From the NCBI RefSeq assembly GCF_013410115.1, contig NZ_JACCCV010000002.1, forward strand, positions 2,046,001-2,110,000: a stretch of 64,000 bases of DNA, given 5' to 3'. This stretch comes from Tunturiibacter gelidiferens. GTDB taxonomy: Bacteria > Acidobacteriota > Terriglobia > Terriglobales > Acidobacteriaceae. The position numbers and the translations under genes were made by a program. The notes under the pieces were generated by a model. That model was given only the letters and a program-made list of their open reading frames with translations, made no database searches and was not told where the DNA came from. Position 1 is the first letter of the stretch, and each line of letters starts with the position of its first letter. Below are positions 7,151 to 15,639 of the stretch, one piece after another.

Positions 7151-8383
7151 TCAACTGTGCAGAGCGACGCGGGGCTGGTGGTTGAGGGAAGGCTCATGGA
7201 GGGTTGCGGGTTTCTTCTTGCCGAGGCGCTGGCCCTGGCGGATGAAGGGCTCTTCCACGCAGAGGCAGAAGAGCCACGCGAGGAGGAGGGTGGCGGCGAG
7301 GTAGAGGGGAAACTGCACCCAGGGGGAGAGGGTGTTGCGCAGGGAGAAGGTGAGGGCGAGCAGTACGGGGACGTGGATGAGATAGAGGCTGTAGGAGACT
7401 CTGCCGAGGAAGCGCGGGATGGACGAGAGAAGGAAGCGCTGGACTGGCGGGGCGTTGAGGCCCACGACGATGAATCCGATCGCTCCTGCGGCTACGAGCC
7501 ATTCGGTTGCCGTCATGGTCCAGGGGCGGCGGAAGTTCCACAGGAAGGGGACGCTGAAGTTGTAGAGGGCGAAGGAGAGGGCGGCGATGCCGAAGCGAAT
7601 GGTTACGGGCAGAGAGCGGAAGCGGGCAGAGATTGTCTTGAGGTGCCGGGCGAGGAGTATTCCGAAGATGAAGAAGGCGGTGTAGTGAACGGTTCTCAAG
7701 AGGCCGGTGGTTTGATCGGCATCGGGATGGAACAAGACTACGAGGAACGTGGTGAGCGATAGAGCGAGGGCGAGCAGGAGAGCGATGCGGGTTCGCAGGC
7801 GAAGGATGAAGTAGGCGAGGAGGGGGAAGATGATGGAGATTCGCATCTCGATGATGAGGGACCAGATGACGAAGTTGAACTGCTGCCAGTTGTAGATGCC
7901 GAGGAAGGCGATGTGCTGGAGGACGAGGGTCCAACGGACTGGCTCGGACCAGAAGGGTGCGGCCCAGGCGCCGCGGGCGTGGTTGCCGTGCCAGATGGCG
8001 GCGCCGGCGATGGAGAGAATCAGGGCGGCGAGGTAGGGTCCGTAGATGCGCAGGATGCGGCGAGCGAGGAAGATGGGATAGGGCTGGCCTCGGCCCAGAA
8101 GGTAGGGGAAGGAAAGGACCAGGCCGCTGAGGACGAAGAAGAGCATGACGGCTTCGTGTCCTGCGTAAAGGGGATAGAAGAGCAGCGTGAGATGAAGGCG
8201 GTGCCAGAGGGGTCCGTGCGTGGGCCAGGGCCAGGCGGGCCACATGAGAACAAAGTGATGAAGAACGACGGCGAGGGAGGCCAAACCGCGGAGCGAGTCG
8301 AGCTCACGCAGCCGAGGTTGCGGGTCGGCGCCAGCAGGCGCTGTGGGCGTTGATGGCTGGCCGGTTGATGAAGCGATGGCCAC
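7151..8383 (-). CDS. Membrane acyltransferase, acyltransferase-3 family
   Basis: The protein begins with the family signature RLRELDSLRGLASLAVVLHH, whose histidine is the presumed catalytic residue, and has about ten membrane helices over 410 residues. Members O-acetylate surface polysaccharides, peptidoglycan or secondary metabolites from the inner membrane. The frame is open to 8515, but I place the start at GTG 8383: AGGA lies seven bases upstream and the residues before it have no membrane character. Which molecule it modifies cannot be read from context; the neighbours are not a polysaccharide cluster. Confidence 0.85.
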   Translation of the reverse strand: MAIASSTGQPSTPTAPAGADPQPRLRELDSLRGLASLAVVLHHFVLMWPAWPWPTHGPLWHRLHLTLLFYPLYAGHEAVMLFFVLSGLVLSFPYLLGRGQPYPIFLARRILRIYGPYLAALILSIAGAAIWHGNHARGAWAAPFWSEPVRWTLVLQHIAFLGIYNWQQFNFVIWSLIIEMRISIIFPLLAYFILRLRTRIALLLALALSLTTFLVVLFHPDADQTTGLLRTVHYTAFFIFGILLARHLKTISARFRSLPVTIRFGIAALSFALYNFSVPFLWNFRRPWTMTATEWLVAAGAIGFIVVGLNAPPVQRFLLSSIPRFLGRVSYSLYLIHVPVLLALTFSLRNTLSPWVQFPLYLAATLLLAWLFCLCVEEPFIRQGQRLGKKKPATLHEPSLNHQPRVALHS

Positions 8384-8707
8384 GGAGATTTCCTCGCGGT
8401 GCGCGAAGAGAGATCGGCACAGAGACGGTGACGAAATTACAACTGCGGGGGCCTGGAATCGAGGGAACGAGGGGAGAATACCATACGGCGGACGGCAAAA
8501 ATTTGCGCAGAACACCTGTTATCTATGCGCCGGGGAGGCAAGAATCATGGCAATGGGGCGAGGTGAAGTGATTAGTGTTTGAGGCGATGCTCGGGCGGAA
8601 GTTGTGGCGGAGGTTGGTGGCGTCGGATATGCTGGTCGCACTCCGTATATCAAATTTCGCTGAACATTTTTCTAAACGTTGAACATTTTTCTAAACGAGG
8701 ATAGACG
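8384..8707. other. Intergenic region between divergent genes
   Basis: This 324-bp space lies between the acyltransferase (minus) and the YvlD-like gene (plus) and must hold both promoters. Apart from the AT-rich direct repeat at 8661-8697 I see nothing in it. Confidence 0.4.
8661..8697 (+). repeat. Tandem 18-bp duplication upstream of the YvlD-like gene
   Basis: TGAACATTTTTCTAAACG occurs twice, one base apart (8661-8678 and 8680-8697). It abuts the GAGG ribosome binding site of the gene at 8708. It may be a duplicated operator or a simple replication slip. Confidence 0.7.
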
Positions 8708-9064
8708 ATGCTTCGCTTGCTTCTGCACTGGATTCTGAATGCTGTGGCTTTGCTGGTGGTGGCGCACTTTGTTCAGGGCTTTGACGTGAGTAACTTCGTG
8801 TCTGCGCTGATTGCCGTCGTGGTGATTGGGCTGTTCAACGCGACGATCGGGTTGTTTTTGAAGATCATTACGCTACCGTTGAGCATTCTTACGTTTGGGA
8901 TATTTTTTCTTGTTGTGAATGCGGTGATTCTCTGGTTCTCGAGTAAGTTTGTGCCGGGGTTTGCGGTGACGACGTTCAAGGCGGCGTTTCTTGGTGCGCT
9001 GGCGCTCGCGGTGCTGCATCTGCTGTTTGGGTTCTTTGGGTCGGCGACGAAGCGGAGGTCTTAA
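8708..9064 (+). CDS. YvlD / phage_holin_4_2 family membrane protein
   Basis: The 118 residues form four hydrophobic helices with the family pattern LLHWILNAVALLVVAHF, then IGLFNATIGLFLKIITLPLS and LTFGIFFLVVNAVILWF, ending in a basic tail. The family is named after a holin-like fold, but chromosomal members such as YvlD are not lysis proteins; they have been linked to envelope stress operons. GAGG lies eight bases before the ATG. It stands as a single gene between two unrelated membrane genes. Confidence 0.85.
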   Translation: MLRLLLHWILNAVALLVVAHFVQGFDVSNFVSALIAVVVIGLFNATIGLFLKIITLPLSILTFGIFFLVVNAVILWFSSKFVPGFAVTTFKAAFLGALALAVLHLLFGFFGSATKRRS

Positions 9065-9124
9065 GCGGGCTTAGAGTTGTAGTCTGCGAGAGATAGCGTT
9101 ATTGGAGATTTCGGAGACACGCGA

Positions 9125-9886
9125 GTGAGGAACCCTTTGGACTATCCATTGCTGGTAGCTGTGATTGCGTTTTTTCTGATGTGGTTTGCGGCTTGGGTGG
9201 GAAGGCGACTGAGCCGTCGGCGATCGGATTTGACGGAGGAGATTCGGACAGATTTCGGCGTTGTACAAGCTGCGACCCTGACGTTGCTGGGGTTGATTAT
9301 TGGGTTCAGCTTTTCGATGGCGACGGGACGGTACGATCTGCGCAAAACGTATGAAGAGGCAGAGGCGAATGCGATTGGAACAGAGTATGTAAGGGCGGAT
9401 CTGCTTCCGGCGGCGGATGGAGCGCGGCTGCGGGCGCTGTTGACGCAGTACACCGATCTGCGGATTGGGTTTTACCGGACGCGGAGCCCCCAGGTGTTGC
9501 AGCAGATTAATTTGGATACGGCCCGGGTGCAGGGAGAGCTTTGGGCGGCAGCATCGAAGCCAGCGGTGGCGCAGCCTTCGCCGGTGATTGCGCTGGCAGT
9601 CGGCGGAATGAATGACGTGCTGAACTCGCAGGGGTATACGCAGGCGGCGTGGTGGAACAGGATTCCTGTTGCAGCATGGGGTCTGATGTTTGCCATCGCC
9701 ACCTTCAGCAATGCCCTGGTGGGGTATGGGGCGCGGGGGATGGAATGGAGGCTGTTTATGGTGCTTCCGCTGGTGGTGGCGATCTCGTTTTTCCTGATCG
9801 CGGATATCGATAGTCCGCGGGGTGGAGTGATCAAGGTGCGGCCACAGAATCTGGTTAGTTTGCGGGCTGGGTTGGGGGCGGAGTGA
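9125..9886 (+). CDS. Bestrophin-like (DUF4239-type) membrane protein
   Basis: Two N-terminal helices (YPLLVAVIAFFLMWFAAWVG and AATLTLLGLIIGFSFSMATG) are followed by a soluble part starting with RYDLRKTYEEAEANAIGTEY, and two C-terminal helices (VAAWGLMFAIATFSNALVGY and LFMVLPLVVAISFFLIADID). The motif pair GLIIGFSFSMA and EANAIGT fits the DUF4239/bestrophin-like group. Transported ion or partner unknown. The start is GTG 9125 with GGAG some ten bases upstream. Confidence 0.65.
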   Translation: MRNPLDYPLLVAVIAFFLMWFAAWVGRRLSRRRSDLTEEIRTDFGVVQAATLTLLGLIIGFSFSMATGRYDLRKTYEEAEANAIGTEYVRADLLPAADGARLRALLTQYTDLRIGFYRTRSPQVLQQINLDTARVQGELWAAASKPAVAQPSPVIALAVGGMNDVLNSQGYTQAAWWNRIPVAAWGLMFAIATFSNALVGYGARGMEWRLFMVLPLVVAISFFLIADIDSPRGGVIKVRPQNLVSLRAGLGAE

Positions 9887-9991
9887 GTTGCGACACGGAT
9901 GGGTGATTCTTTTTGACGATGAGCTTTTCGGTGAGGTGGAGGATGTGGACTCGATAGACGCGCTTTAGCGGAGGACCAGTTGCGTTGAGAG

Positions 9992-10348
9992 TTACGTCTT
10001 GTTGCAGATCGTGCGGATCGCGTCGGCGTAGTTCAAGGGATTTGAGGAGAGTTCGAAGCAGATGGATGCGTGACCGTCAGGCAGGTCGAGGACTAGCTGG
10101 TAGAAGTTTCCGTAGCCGACGAGGACAAACTTTGCGCCGCCGCAGTCGAGGTTGCCGCGCTGCCTAGCGAGGGTGAGAAGAGTTGGATTTACGAACAGCT
10201 CTTCGTAGCGGTCGGACTCTGAGGCAGAGGCGCCGGAGATTGCGGAACGTTGGCGGGAGGTCAGGTGGCCTTGACGGTAGAGAGCTACGTAACGGATGGC
10301 GGGGGCGACGGCGAAGATTTGGTCTATGGTGTCTGGGGCGGACGGCAT
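9992..10348 (-). CDS. Conserved small protein, possibly roadblock/LC7-like
   Basis: The 118-residue soluble protein has the pattern of an alpha/beta sandwich: DQIFAVAPAIRYVALYRQG at the start, a helix with VNPTLLTLARQRGNLDCGG, then strands KFVLVGYGNFYQLVLDLPD and HASICFELS. This resembles roadblock/LC7 domains, which regulate small GTPases and motility, but the match is by shape only. It is followed by the repeat cluster at 10407-10660, which lies upstream of its start. Confidence 0.5.
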   Translation of the reverse strand: MPSAPDTIDQIFAVAPAIRYVALYRQGHLTSRQRSAISGASASESDRYEELFVNPTLLTLARQRGNLDCGGAKFVLVGYGNFYQLVLDLPDGHASICFELSSNPLNYADAIRTICNKT

Positions 10349-10406
10349 GAACGATTTTATCGCTGCGTCTGATTGTTACGGGATGTTGGTGAAGTGGTGG
10401 TGAAAC

Positions 10407-10660
10407 AGCGGGTTCCTCCACTACGCTGCGCTCCGGTCGGAATGACGGCCAAAATTTAAATGCAAAATACAACAGCAGATTGCTCCGCTTCGCTGCGGAA
10501 TGACAACAAAGTAACAAGCAACGGCAGATCCTCCGCTTTTCTGCGGAACGACAGCAAAGGCACAAGCAACGACAAGAGCAACGACAAACACGGTGGTCTC
10601 TCCACTGCGCGACGGACGGTGAGACTGTCCGTCGCTTCGGTCGAGATGACGTTGTTTTGG
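10407..10660. repeat. Cluster of palindromic repeats (families A and B)
   Basis: The whole space between the roadblock-like and PhyH genes is built from repeats. 10407-10450 is a short family-A-like unit (TTCCTCCACT...CGGTCGGAATGACG). Two family-B units follow at about 10478 (CTCCGCTTCGCTGCGGAATG) and 10527 (CTCCGCTTTTCTGCGGAACG), each followed by ACAA/ACAG-rich spacer. 10594-10655 is a full family-A unit with the inner palindrome GACGGAC-ggtgagact-GTCCGTC between TCTCTCCACTGCG and CGGTCGAGATGACG. They look like REP/BIME-type elements. Confidence 0.8.
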
Positions 10661-10696
10661 AAGAAAAATAAAGGCTGCTGAGGAGAATGAGGTCTG

Positions 10697-11662
10697 TTAC
10701 CAGGGGTCGAGGCCTAGGAGTTTGCGGCCGAGTGGGGTTAGTTCGGCGGTTTTGTATTTGGTGCGCTCCCACTCGCGGGGGTCGCCGGGGAAGGCGAAGC
10801 CTTCGGGGGCGCGGCGTTCGCGCCAAGAGTCGATGCGACGCTGGCGGATCTCTTCGTTGCCTCCGTCGGCGGGTGTCATGGAGATGTATTGCGCTACGCG
10901 GGCTTTGTCTTCGGAGGTGTTGGGGCGGATGCCGTGGGTTAGAAGGCTGTTGAAGATGAGGAGGTCGCCAGCTTTCATGAGGACGGGTTTTAGTTCGTAG
11001 CCGGTGATGTCGGGTTTGAAGCCGTCGCGATCGGCGGGTTGGGTCTTCTTCCAGGCTTCGAAGTTGCGGAAGATCTCGGGGACGCACTGGAAGCCGCCGG
11101 TGGAGGCGTCGGTGTCGACGAGGGAGAGGACGCCCTGGACGTTGACAGGGAGTGGGTCGAGGGTGGTGTCGACGTCGTTGTGGATGAAGCCGGCGAAGGC
11201 GCGGCCGCTGCGGTTGGGGGTGTTGAGGTTGGCGCGGTCGATGGTGACCCAGAGGCGCTCGTCGTCCCAGATGTCCACGAAGGCGTCGTAGACGCGGGGC
11301 TCCTGACGGTTGTCCCAGAGGGTCTGGTGGTTGTAGACCTCGACCATGCCGCTGTTGTTGAGCTCCTTCATGGCGTGGTTGCGGAGTTGGGCGGCGTTCC
11401 AGGTGGAGACGTCGTTGGGGTTCATCTCCTGAAACTCCCAGAGGAAGTTGCGGGTGCGCTCGACGTTGGCGGAGGGGACGGCTTGGCAGACGACGACGTA
11501 GCCGTAGGTTTGCCAGTGGTCGAAGTCGGCTTGCGAGAGGACGCGGAGGGGGAGTTTTTTCTTGATCTCGCGGAGGGGCTGGCGGGCGACTTCGATGTTG
11601 AGGCTGTTTTCGCCGGGCTTGCCGACGACGTTGTGTTCGAGCACTGCGGTTTGAGTTCTCAT
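10697..11662 (-). CDS. Phytanoyl-CoA dioxygenase (PhyH) family oxygenase
   Basis: A Fe(II)/2-oxoglutarate-dependent oxygenase. The double-stranded beta-helix shows the metal pair H-x-D in GFIHNDVD, the distal histidine in NSLLTHGIRPN and an Arg-containing 2-oxoglutarate site after it (ARVAQYISM). Its 321 residues are normal for the family. Substrates range from lipids to small-molecule natural products and cannot be told here. It is divergently oriented from the AraC gene at 11940, which is therefore its likely regulator; this is inferred from the layout. The stop lies next to the repeat cluster. Confidence 0.85.
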   Translation of the reverse strand: MRTQTAVLEHNVVGKPGENSLNIEVARQPLREIKKKLPLRVLSQADFDHWQTYGYVVVCQAVPSANVERTRNFLWEFQEMNPNDVSTWNAAQLRNHAMKELNNSGMVEVYNHQTLWDNRQEPRVYDAFVDIWDDERLWVTIDRANLNTPNRSGRAFAGFIHNDVDTTLDPLPVNVQGVLSLVDTDASTGGFQCVPEIFRNFEAWKKTQPADRDGFKPDITGYELKPVLMKAGDLLIFNSLLTHGIRPNTSEDKARVAQYISMTPADGGNEEIRQRRIDSWRERRAPEGFAFPGDPREWERTKYKTAELTPLGRKLLGLDPW

Positions 11663-11849
11663 TTTGGTTCCGGTCCTTTGCGCTGGTTACGTACGAGAGA
11701 ACTTTAGAGCGGTGCGAGGGGGAGTTGTTGGCCTTGGGTGCCAATTACTGGTACTGGAATCTCACGTGGCTGCGTGGGATGGCTATAATTGCGTCGACTT
11801 TGAGAGCTTGTGTGTGGATGTACTGATTCTTGCTGCTGGAAAGAAAAGC

Positions 11850-11915
11850 AAATGCGGGGGTCTCTCCGCTGCGCCATGCGATAAGACCGCATGGCTTCGG
11901 TCGAGATGACGAATT
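11850..11915. repeat. Palindromic repeat, family A
   Basis: AATGCGGGGGTCTCTCCGCT, then the inner palindrome GCCATGCG-ATAAGAC-CGCATGGC, then TTCGGTCGAGATGACGAA. The flanks match the copies at 2770 and 14243, while the inner palindrome differs in sequence but keeps its symmetry. It lies in the divergent promoter space of the PhyH and AraC genes, about 25 bp upstream of the AraC start. Confidence 0.8.
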
Positions 11916-11939
11916 TCGAGAGAGACTTTAAGGGGCGGA

Positions 11940-12800
11940 ATGAAGCCGTTTCTGGAGCACATTAAGACGTCGAAGGATTCTTCGTGGGTGTTGTTTGACC
12001 GGCGGCTGCCTGCGATTCCGTTTGAGTGGCACTACAACAGCGAGTATGAGCTGACGTTGACGTTGAATAGTCGCGGGCAGAGGTTCATTGGGGACAACAT
12101 CTCGCGGTATGACGTTGGGGACCTGGTGCTGATTGGACCGAAGATTCCGCATACGTGGTGCTCGAGTGAGGATGTGTGTAAGGAGAGGGAGCATCAGGCG
12201 CTGGTGCTTTGGTTCAGCGATGCGTTTGTGAAAGGGATGATCGATCCGCATGTGGAGTTGAGGCCGATTCGGCGGCTGCTGGAGCGGTCTTCGCGGGCGC
12301 TGACGTTTTCTGAACCGGTGAGGGAGAAGGCGCGGGAGATTATCTGCGCGATGGTTGGGCAGGGGGCGGGGCCGAGGCTGACTGGGTTGCTGAATGTTTT
12401 GCTGCTGCTGGCGGAAGATGCTGGGAGTGAGCCGCTGGCTTCAGAGGCGAATCAGAGTGAGAGTTTCGCGGAGGCGACCGAGGAGCGGATTGGGAAGGTG
12501 ATCTCGCATCTGCATGGGCACTATCGCGATGAGATGGTGGTGGAGAAGCTGGTGAAGGTTGGAGCGCTGAGTCGGAGCTCGCTGCATCGGCTGTTCAAGC
12601 GGCAGACGCGGATGACGATGGGGATGTATGTGGCGCATCTGCGGGTGGGCCATGCTTGTGCGCTGCTGCTGAATAGCGAGAAGCCGATTGCGGTGATTGC
12701 GGATGAGGTGGGGTATGGGAATCTGGCTAACTTTAATCGGCAGTTCAGAGGGTTGAAGGGGCAGACGCCGAGGGAGTTTCGGCGGGCGGTCACTTCGTGA
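11940..12800 (+). CDS. AraC-family transcriptional regulator
   Basis: The N-terminal 120 residues form a cupin-type sensor (HYNSEYELTLTLNSRGQRFI, then YDVGDLVLIGPKIPHTW). Two helix-turn-helix motifs follow: KLVKVGALSRSSLHRLFKRQ and IAVIADEVGYGNLANFNRQF, then GQTPREFRR, the hallmark of the family. It binds DNA and probably controls the divergent PhyH gene in response to a sugar-like or acidic ligand. AAGGGG precedes the ATG by seven bases. The last codons (AVTS and the TGA) lie inside a palindromic repeat shared with 2133-2165, so the C-terminus has been reset by the repeat. Confidence 0.9.
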   Translation: MKPFLEHIKTSKDSSWVLFDRRLPAIPFEWHYNSEYELTLTLNSRGQRFIGDNISRYDVGDLVLIGPKIPHTWCSSEDVCKEREHQALVLWFSDAFVKGMIDPHVELRPIRRLLERSSRALTFSEPVREKAREIICAMVGQGAGPRLTGLLNVLLLLAEDAGSEPLASEANQSESFAEATEERIGKVISHLHGHYRDEMVVEKLVKVGALSRSSLHRLFKRQTRMTMGMYVAHLRVGHACALLLNSEKPIAVIADEVGYGNLANFNRQFRGLKGQTPREFRRAVTS

Positions 12801-12830
12801 CTTTTATACCTTGTCTGGGTGATGCGGGCT
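12789..12830. repeat. Repeat family C overlapping the end of the AraC gene
   Basis: GTCACTTCGTGAC is a perfect hairpin, followed by TTTTATACC and TTGTCTGGGTGA. The same ordered parts with equal spacing occur at 2133-2165 (CCACTTCGTGG, GTATACC, GGTCTGGGTGA). The AraC stop codon is inside the hairpin. Confidence 0.6.
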
Positions 12831-12862
12831 TTTTGCGGCACTCGCGTTGCTCGGGATTGGAG

Positions 12863-14032
12863 TTAGGCGAATTGCTCCAGGAAGCGCATGTCGCCGGAGT
12901 AGAAGTGGCCTATGTCGGAGACGCCGTGGAGCATCATGGCGATGCGCTCGACGCCCATGCCGAAGGCGAAGCCGGTGATCTTCTCGGGGTCGTAGGCGTC
13001 GTCTGCGGGGTTTAGTTTGCGGCGCTCGGCAGTGACGGCGGCGAAGACGGCGGGGTCGACCATGCCGCAGCCTAGAAGCTCGATCCAGCCTGAGTGTTTG
13101 CACTTGCGGCAGCCCTTGCCTCCGCAGAAGATGCAGGAGATCTGGACGTCGGCGCTGGGTTCGGTGAAGGGGAAGAAGGAGGGGAAGAAGCGGGTTTTGA
13201 CGTCGCTGCCGAAGAGGGCCTTCATGGCGTGGTCTAACGTTCCCTTTAGATCCGAGAACGTTATATTGGTGTCGACGCAGAGGCCTTCGATCTGATGGAA
13301 GATGGGGGAGTGGGTGGCGTCGGCGGCGTCATTGCGGTGGACCTTGCCGGGGATGACGATGCGGATGGGCGGGGCTTGCGCGATCATGGTGCGGATCTGG
13401 ACCGGGCTGGTGTGGGTGCGCATGAGGAGCCGGTCGCGGCTGGGGCGCCCGTGCTGGTTCGCTATGACTAAGGTGTCCTGGGTGTCGCGGGCTGGGTGGT
13501 TTTCGGGGAAGTTGAGGGCTTCGAAGTTGTAGAAATCGGACTCGACCTGGGGGCCGAGGTTGGTGCTATAGCCGAGATGATGGAAGACGGAGACGATCTC
13601 GTGCATGGTCTTGAGGAGGGGGTGGGGGATGCCAGGGGTGCGGAGGGAGCCGGGGAGGGTGATGTCCAGAGGGTAAGGATGCTGCTTCTTATGAAGGTTG
13701 GCAGAGATCGTTCCTTGGGTCGCATATTCAGCGATAAGCCCCGATTCTGAGACAGGTACTTTTACGAGCCTCTCCGGCGAGAGTTGATATTCCACGAGGG
13801 CCTTCAGCTCATTGAAGCGGATGCCGAGGGCTTTTTTGGCTTCGGGGGGTGCGGATTTTAACCAGGCTTCGCTGATGAGCTTGAGGCGGCCCTGCTTGCG
13901 GCCTAGCCAGTGGAGGCGGAAGGCTTCGACGTCATTTGTGTCGGCGGTGCGGACTTCTTCGGCGAGGGTGGCGAAGGCGGCGTCGAGGGAGGGTTCGTCG
14001 AAGGTGTGGAGTTGAGGGATGGCTTCGTTCAT
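12863..14032 (-). CDS. pheS: Phenylalanyl-tRNA synthetase alpha subunit
   Basis: The catalytic subunit that activates phenylalanine and attaches it to tRNA. After the N-terminal helical arm (WLGRKQGRLKLIS) come class II motif 2 (GKVHRNDAADATHSPIFHQ) and motif 3 (GFAFGMGVERIAMMLHGV). The segment CIFCGGKGCRKCKHSGW holds four cysteines spaced like a metal knuckle, seen in a subset of PheS proteins. At 389 residues it is a little longer than the typical 330-350. It is oriented like pheT but separated from it by 8.2 kb, so the two subunits need separate promoters. A repeat-filled gap lies upstream. Confidence 0.95.
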   Translation of the reverse strand: MNEAIPQLHTFDEPSLDAAFATLAEEVRTADTNDVEAFRLHWLGRKQGRLKLISEAWLKSAPPEAKKALGIRFNELKALVEYQLSPERLVKVPVSESGLIAEYATQGTISANLHKKQHPYPLDITLPGSLRTPGIPHPLLKTMHEIVSVFHHLGYSTNLGPQVESDFYNFEALNFPENHPARDTQDTLVIANQHGRPSRDRLLMRTHTSPVQIRTMIAQAPPIRIVIPGKVHRNDAADATHSPIFHQIEGLCVDTNITFSDLKGTLDHAMKALFGSDVKTRFFPSFFPFTEPSADVQISCIFCGGKGCRKCKHSGWIELLGCGMVDPAVFAAVTAERRKLNPADDAYDPEKITGFAFGMGVERIAMMLHGVSDIGHFYSGDMRFLEQFA

Positions 14033-14184
14033 GGGTTGTGTTCAGGATAAATTACATGGGTGTCTAGGGGACTTCAGGGCGTCGAGGACGCGATACCGCG
14101 CGGGGCTGACGGTCCTTCTAGTTGTTGGCTGGGAGAGCCTCGCTTGCGAACCCTCGCGTACCTGTTGGCGCCGCAAAGACAGAA

Positions 14185-14300
14185 GCATATCCCTGCGGGA
14201 TGACAACCAAAGGACAAGCAACAGCAACGACAACGGCAAAATGCGGGGTCTCTCCACTGCGGCGGCAAAAGCGCCGCCTCCGGTCGAGATGACGATTCTT
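14185..14300. repeat. Repeat cluster (families B and A) upstream of pheS
   Basis: A degenerate family-B unit (ATATCCCTGCGGGATGACAACC) with an ACAGCAACGACAACGGCAAA-like spacer leads into a family-A unit at 14243-14300. That unit is almost identical to the one inside pheT, including GGCGGCAAAAGCGCCGCC and CGGTCGAGATGACGATTCT. The rest of the 335-bp gap between pheS and the peroxiredoxin-like gene shows no gene. Confidence 0.8.
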
Positions 14301-14367
14301 TTGGGGGTGGGTTAGCCAATAGTGTCGTTACCATGATCCCCGAAGTTCGCTCATTCTGTTCCGTTTA

Positions 14368-14964
14368 TTAGTCATGCTCGCCGAAAACGGTTGCGTAGGT
14401 TTTTCCGTAGGGGTAGAAGCGGTCCTTTTCGCCGCGCTGCCAGGCCGCTCTGTGTTCGGCGTCGGTGATGTCCCAGTCGGGGCGGCATTTTTTGGTGATC
14501 TCGCGGAGGTCCTGGCGCAGTTCTTCAAGAGTAGGACGGCCCCAGAACCAGTAGCCGTTGTAGACCTTGAAGACGACGAGACCGGGTTCAAGGACGATGG
14601 TATGGGGAATCATGGGATTGTGGGTGGTGTCGGTGTATTCGGCGATGTCGAGGTCTTTCTGGATGCGGCGTCCGGCGTCGGAGAGGAAGGTCCAGTGAGC
14701 ACCGACTCCTAACCGATATTCCTTGGTTTCGACAATATTGTCGGTGCTGATGGTGACGAGACGGCTGTAGCCAACTTCCATCTCGCGATGGAGCTGGACG
14801 AGGAGTTCTGCCTGGCGGCGATCTTTGGGGCAGAATCCTCCGCGGCCGAGGACGAGGACCATGGGGTCCGGTCCCTGCAGTTCGGAGAGCTTGCGCCGGG
14901 TGGCGGTGTGGTCGCTTAGTTCGTAGTCGGGGAAGATGGCTCCGGGGACGATGTCTGGGCGCAT
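14368..14964 (-). CDS. Peroxiredoxin-like (AhpC/TSA) protein
   Basis: A thioredoxin-fold protein of 198 residues. PGAIFPDYELSDHTATRRKL is the usual opening of AhpC/TSA proteins; VLVLGRGGFCPKDRRQ is in the place of the peroxidatic-cysteine motif but has FCP with a preceding glycine pair instead of the usual TxxC. Strand and helix SRLVTISTDNIVETKEY follows. Only one cysteine is near the active site, so it would be a 1-Cys enzyme or a redoxin of changed function. The 45-residue C-terminal part is rich in aromatic and charged residues. A single gene; no regulator visible. Confidence 0.75.
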   Translation of the reverse strand: MRPDIVPGAIFPDYELSDHTATRRKLSELQGPDPMVLVLGRGGFCPKDRRQAELLVQLHREMEVGYSRLVTISTDNIVETKEYRLGVGAHWTFLSDAGRRIQKDLDIAEYTDTTHNPMIPHTIVLEPGLVVFKVYNGYWFWGRPTLEELRQDLREITKKCRPDWDITDAEHRAAWQRGEKDRFYPYGKTYATVFGEHD

Positions 14965-15121
14965 GCTGGACTCTCCTGTGTTAATGATGCACTTCGGTGT
15001 CAGTGGAGTGGGAGAGTTGTTTGACGAAGCGAGGGGTGCAGGAAGTGTTTCAGCGGGAGTATGAACAGCCCTGAACGCTGAGTATGGACTTTGTGCGATC
15101 AGGGCCGTTTGGGTGTTTCCA

Positions 15122-15535
15122 CTAGACGCCTGCCTGGTTAGATCGGCCGGAGCTGGCGGGGTTTGCGAGTTTGCTGGCTGGCGCTGACTTTATCAGGGTG
15201 GGACCGCATTTGGTCTCTTTTCGCCAGATACGAATCATCTCAAGCGTCTCGGCCTGGGTTAGCTTGGCCAACTTGGTGAGCGGATCGCCTGCCTTGGCGT
15301 TCATCGGACGAACGATGGTTGCCTCGTTAATCCCGGGACGAATTCTGAGGAAGACTCCGCCGACTTGTCTTGAATTTGGAGTAGGCGGTGTGGTTGCCAT
15401 CCTGAGTTCGCCGTTGGGCTTCATGTTGCTGAGCGCGTATACGGCACAGCTTCCATCTTTGACGAGTTCACGAACCAGGTCCTTGACCAGCTCCGACTGA
15501 TTTGAATTGAACTCGATACCATGCACGTTGGGCAT
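15122..15535 (-). CDS. Hypothetical protein, 137 residues
   Basis: A soluble protein with no recognised family. It has an alpha/beta start (QSELVKDLVRELVKDGSCAV), a strand-rich middle (VGGVFLRIRPGINEATIV) and a helical, Lys/Ala-rich end (TKLAKLTQAETLEMIRIWRK). The start at ATG 15535 is supported by GGGAGG eight bases upstream. It lies about 100 bp downstream of the prenyltransferase gene on the same strand and may share its transcript. Confidence 0.65.
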   Translation of the reverse strand: MPNVHGIEFNSNQSELVKDLVRELVKDGSCAVYALSNMKPNGELRMATTPPTPNSRQVGGVFLRIRPGINEATIVRPMNAKAGDPLTKLAKLTQAETLEMIRIWRKETKCGPTLIKSAPASKLANPASSGRSNQAGV

Positions 15536-15639
15536 TTTGCATGCCTCCCTTCTGACTTCTATGCCCATGCTATTGAGTCGCGCATAAGTAGTTCGTAAAT
15601 GGCAACTTGAGGGCGTTCGGGAAGGCGGGTGTGATGGGG

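Noticed and set aside
8708..9064. A prophage holin
   Set aside because: The holin-type family name is historical. No phage genes are near, and the YvlD-like chromosomal form is common.
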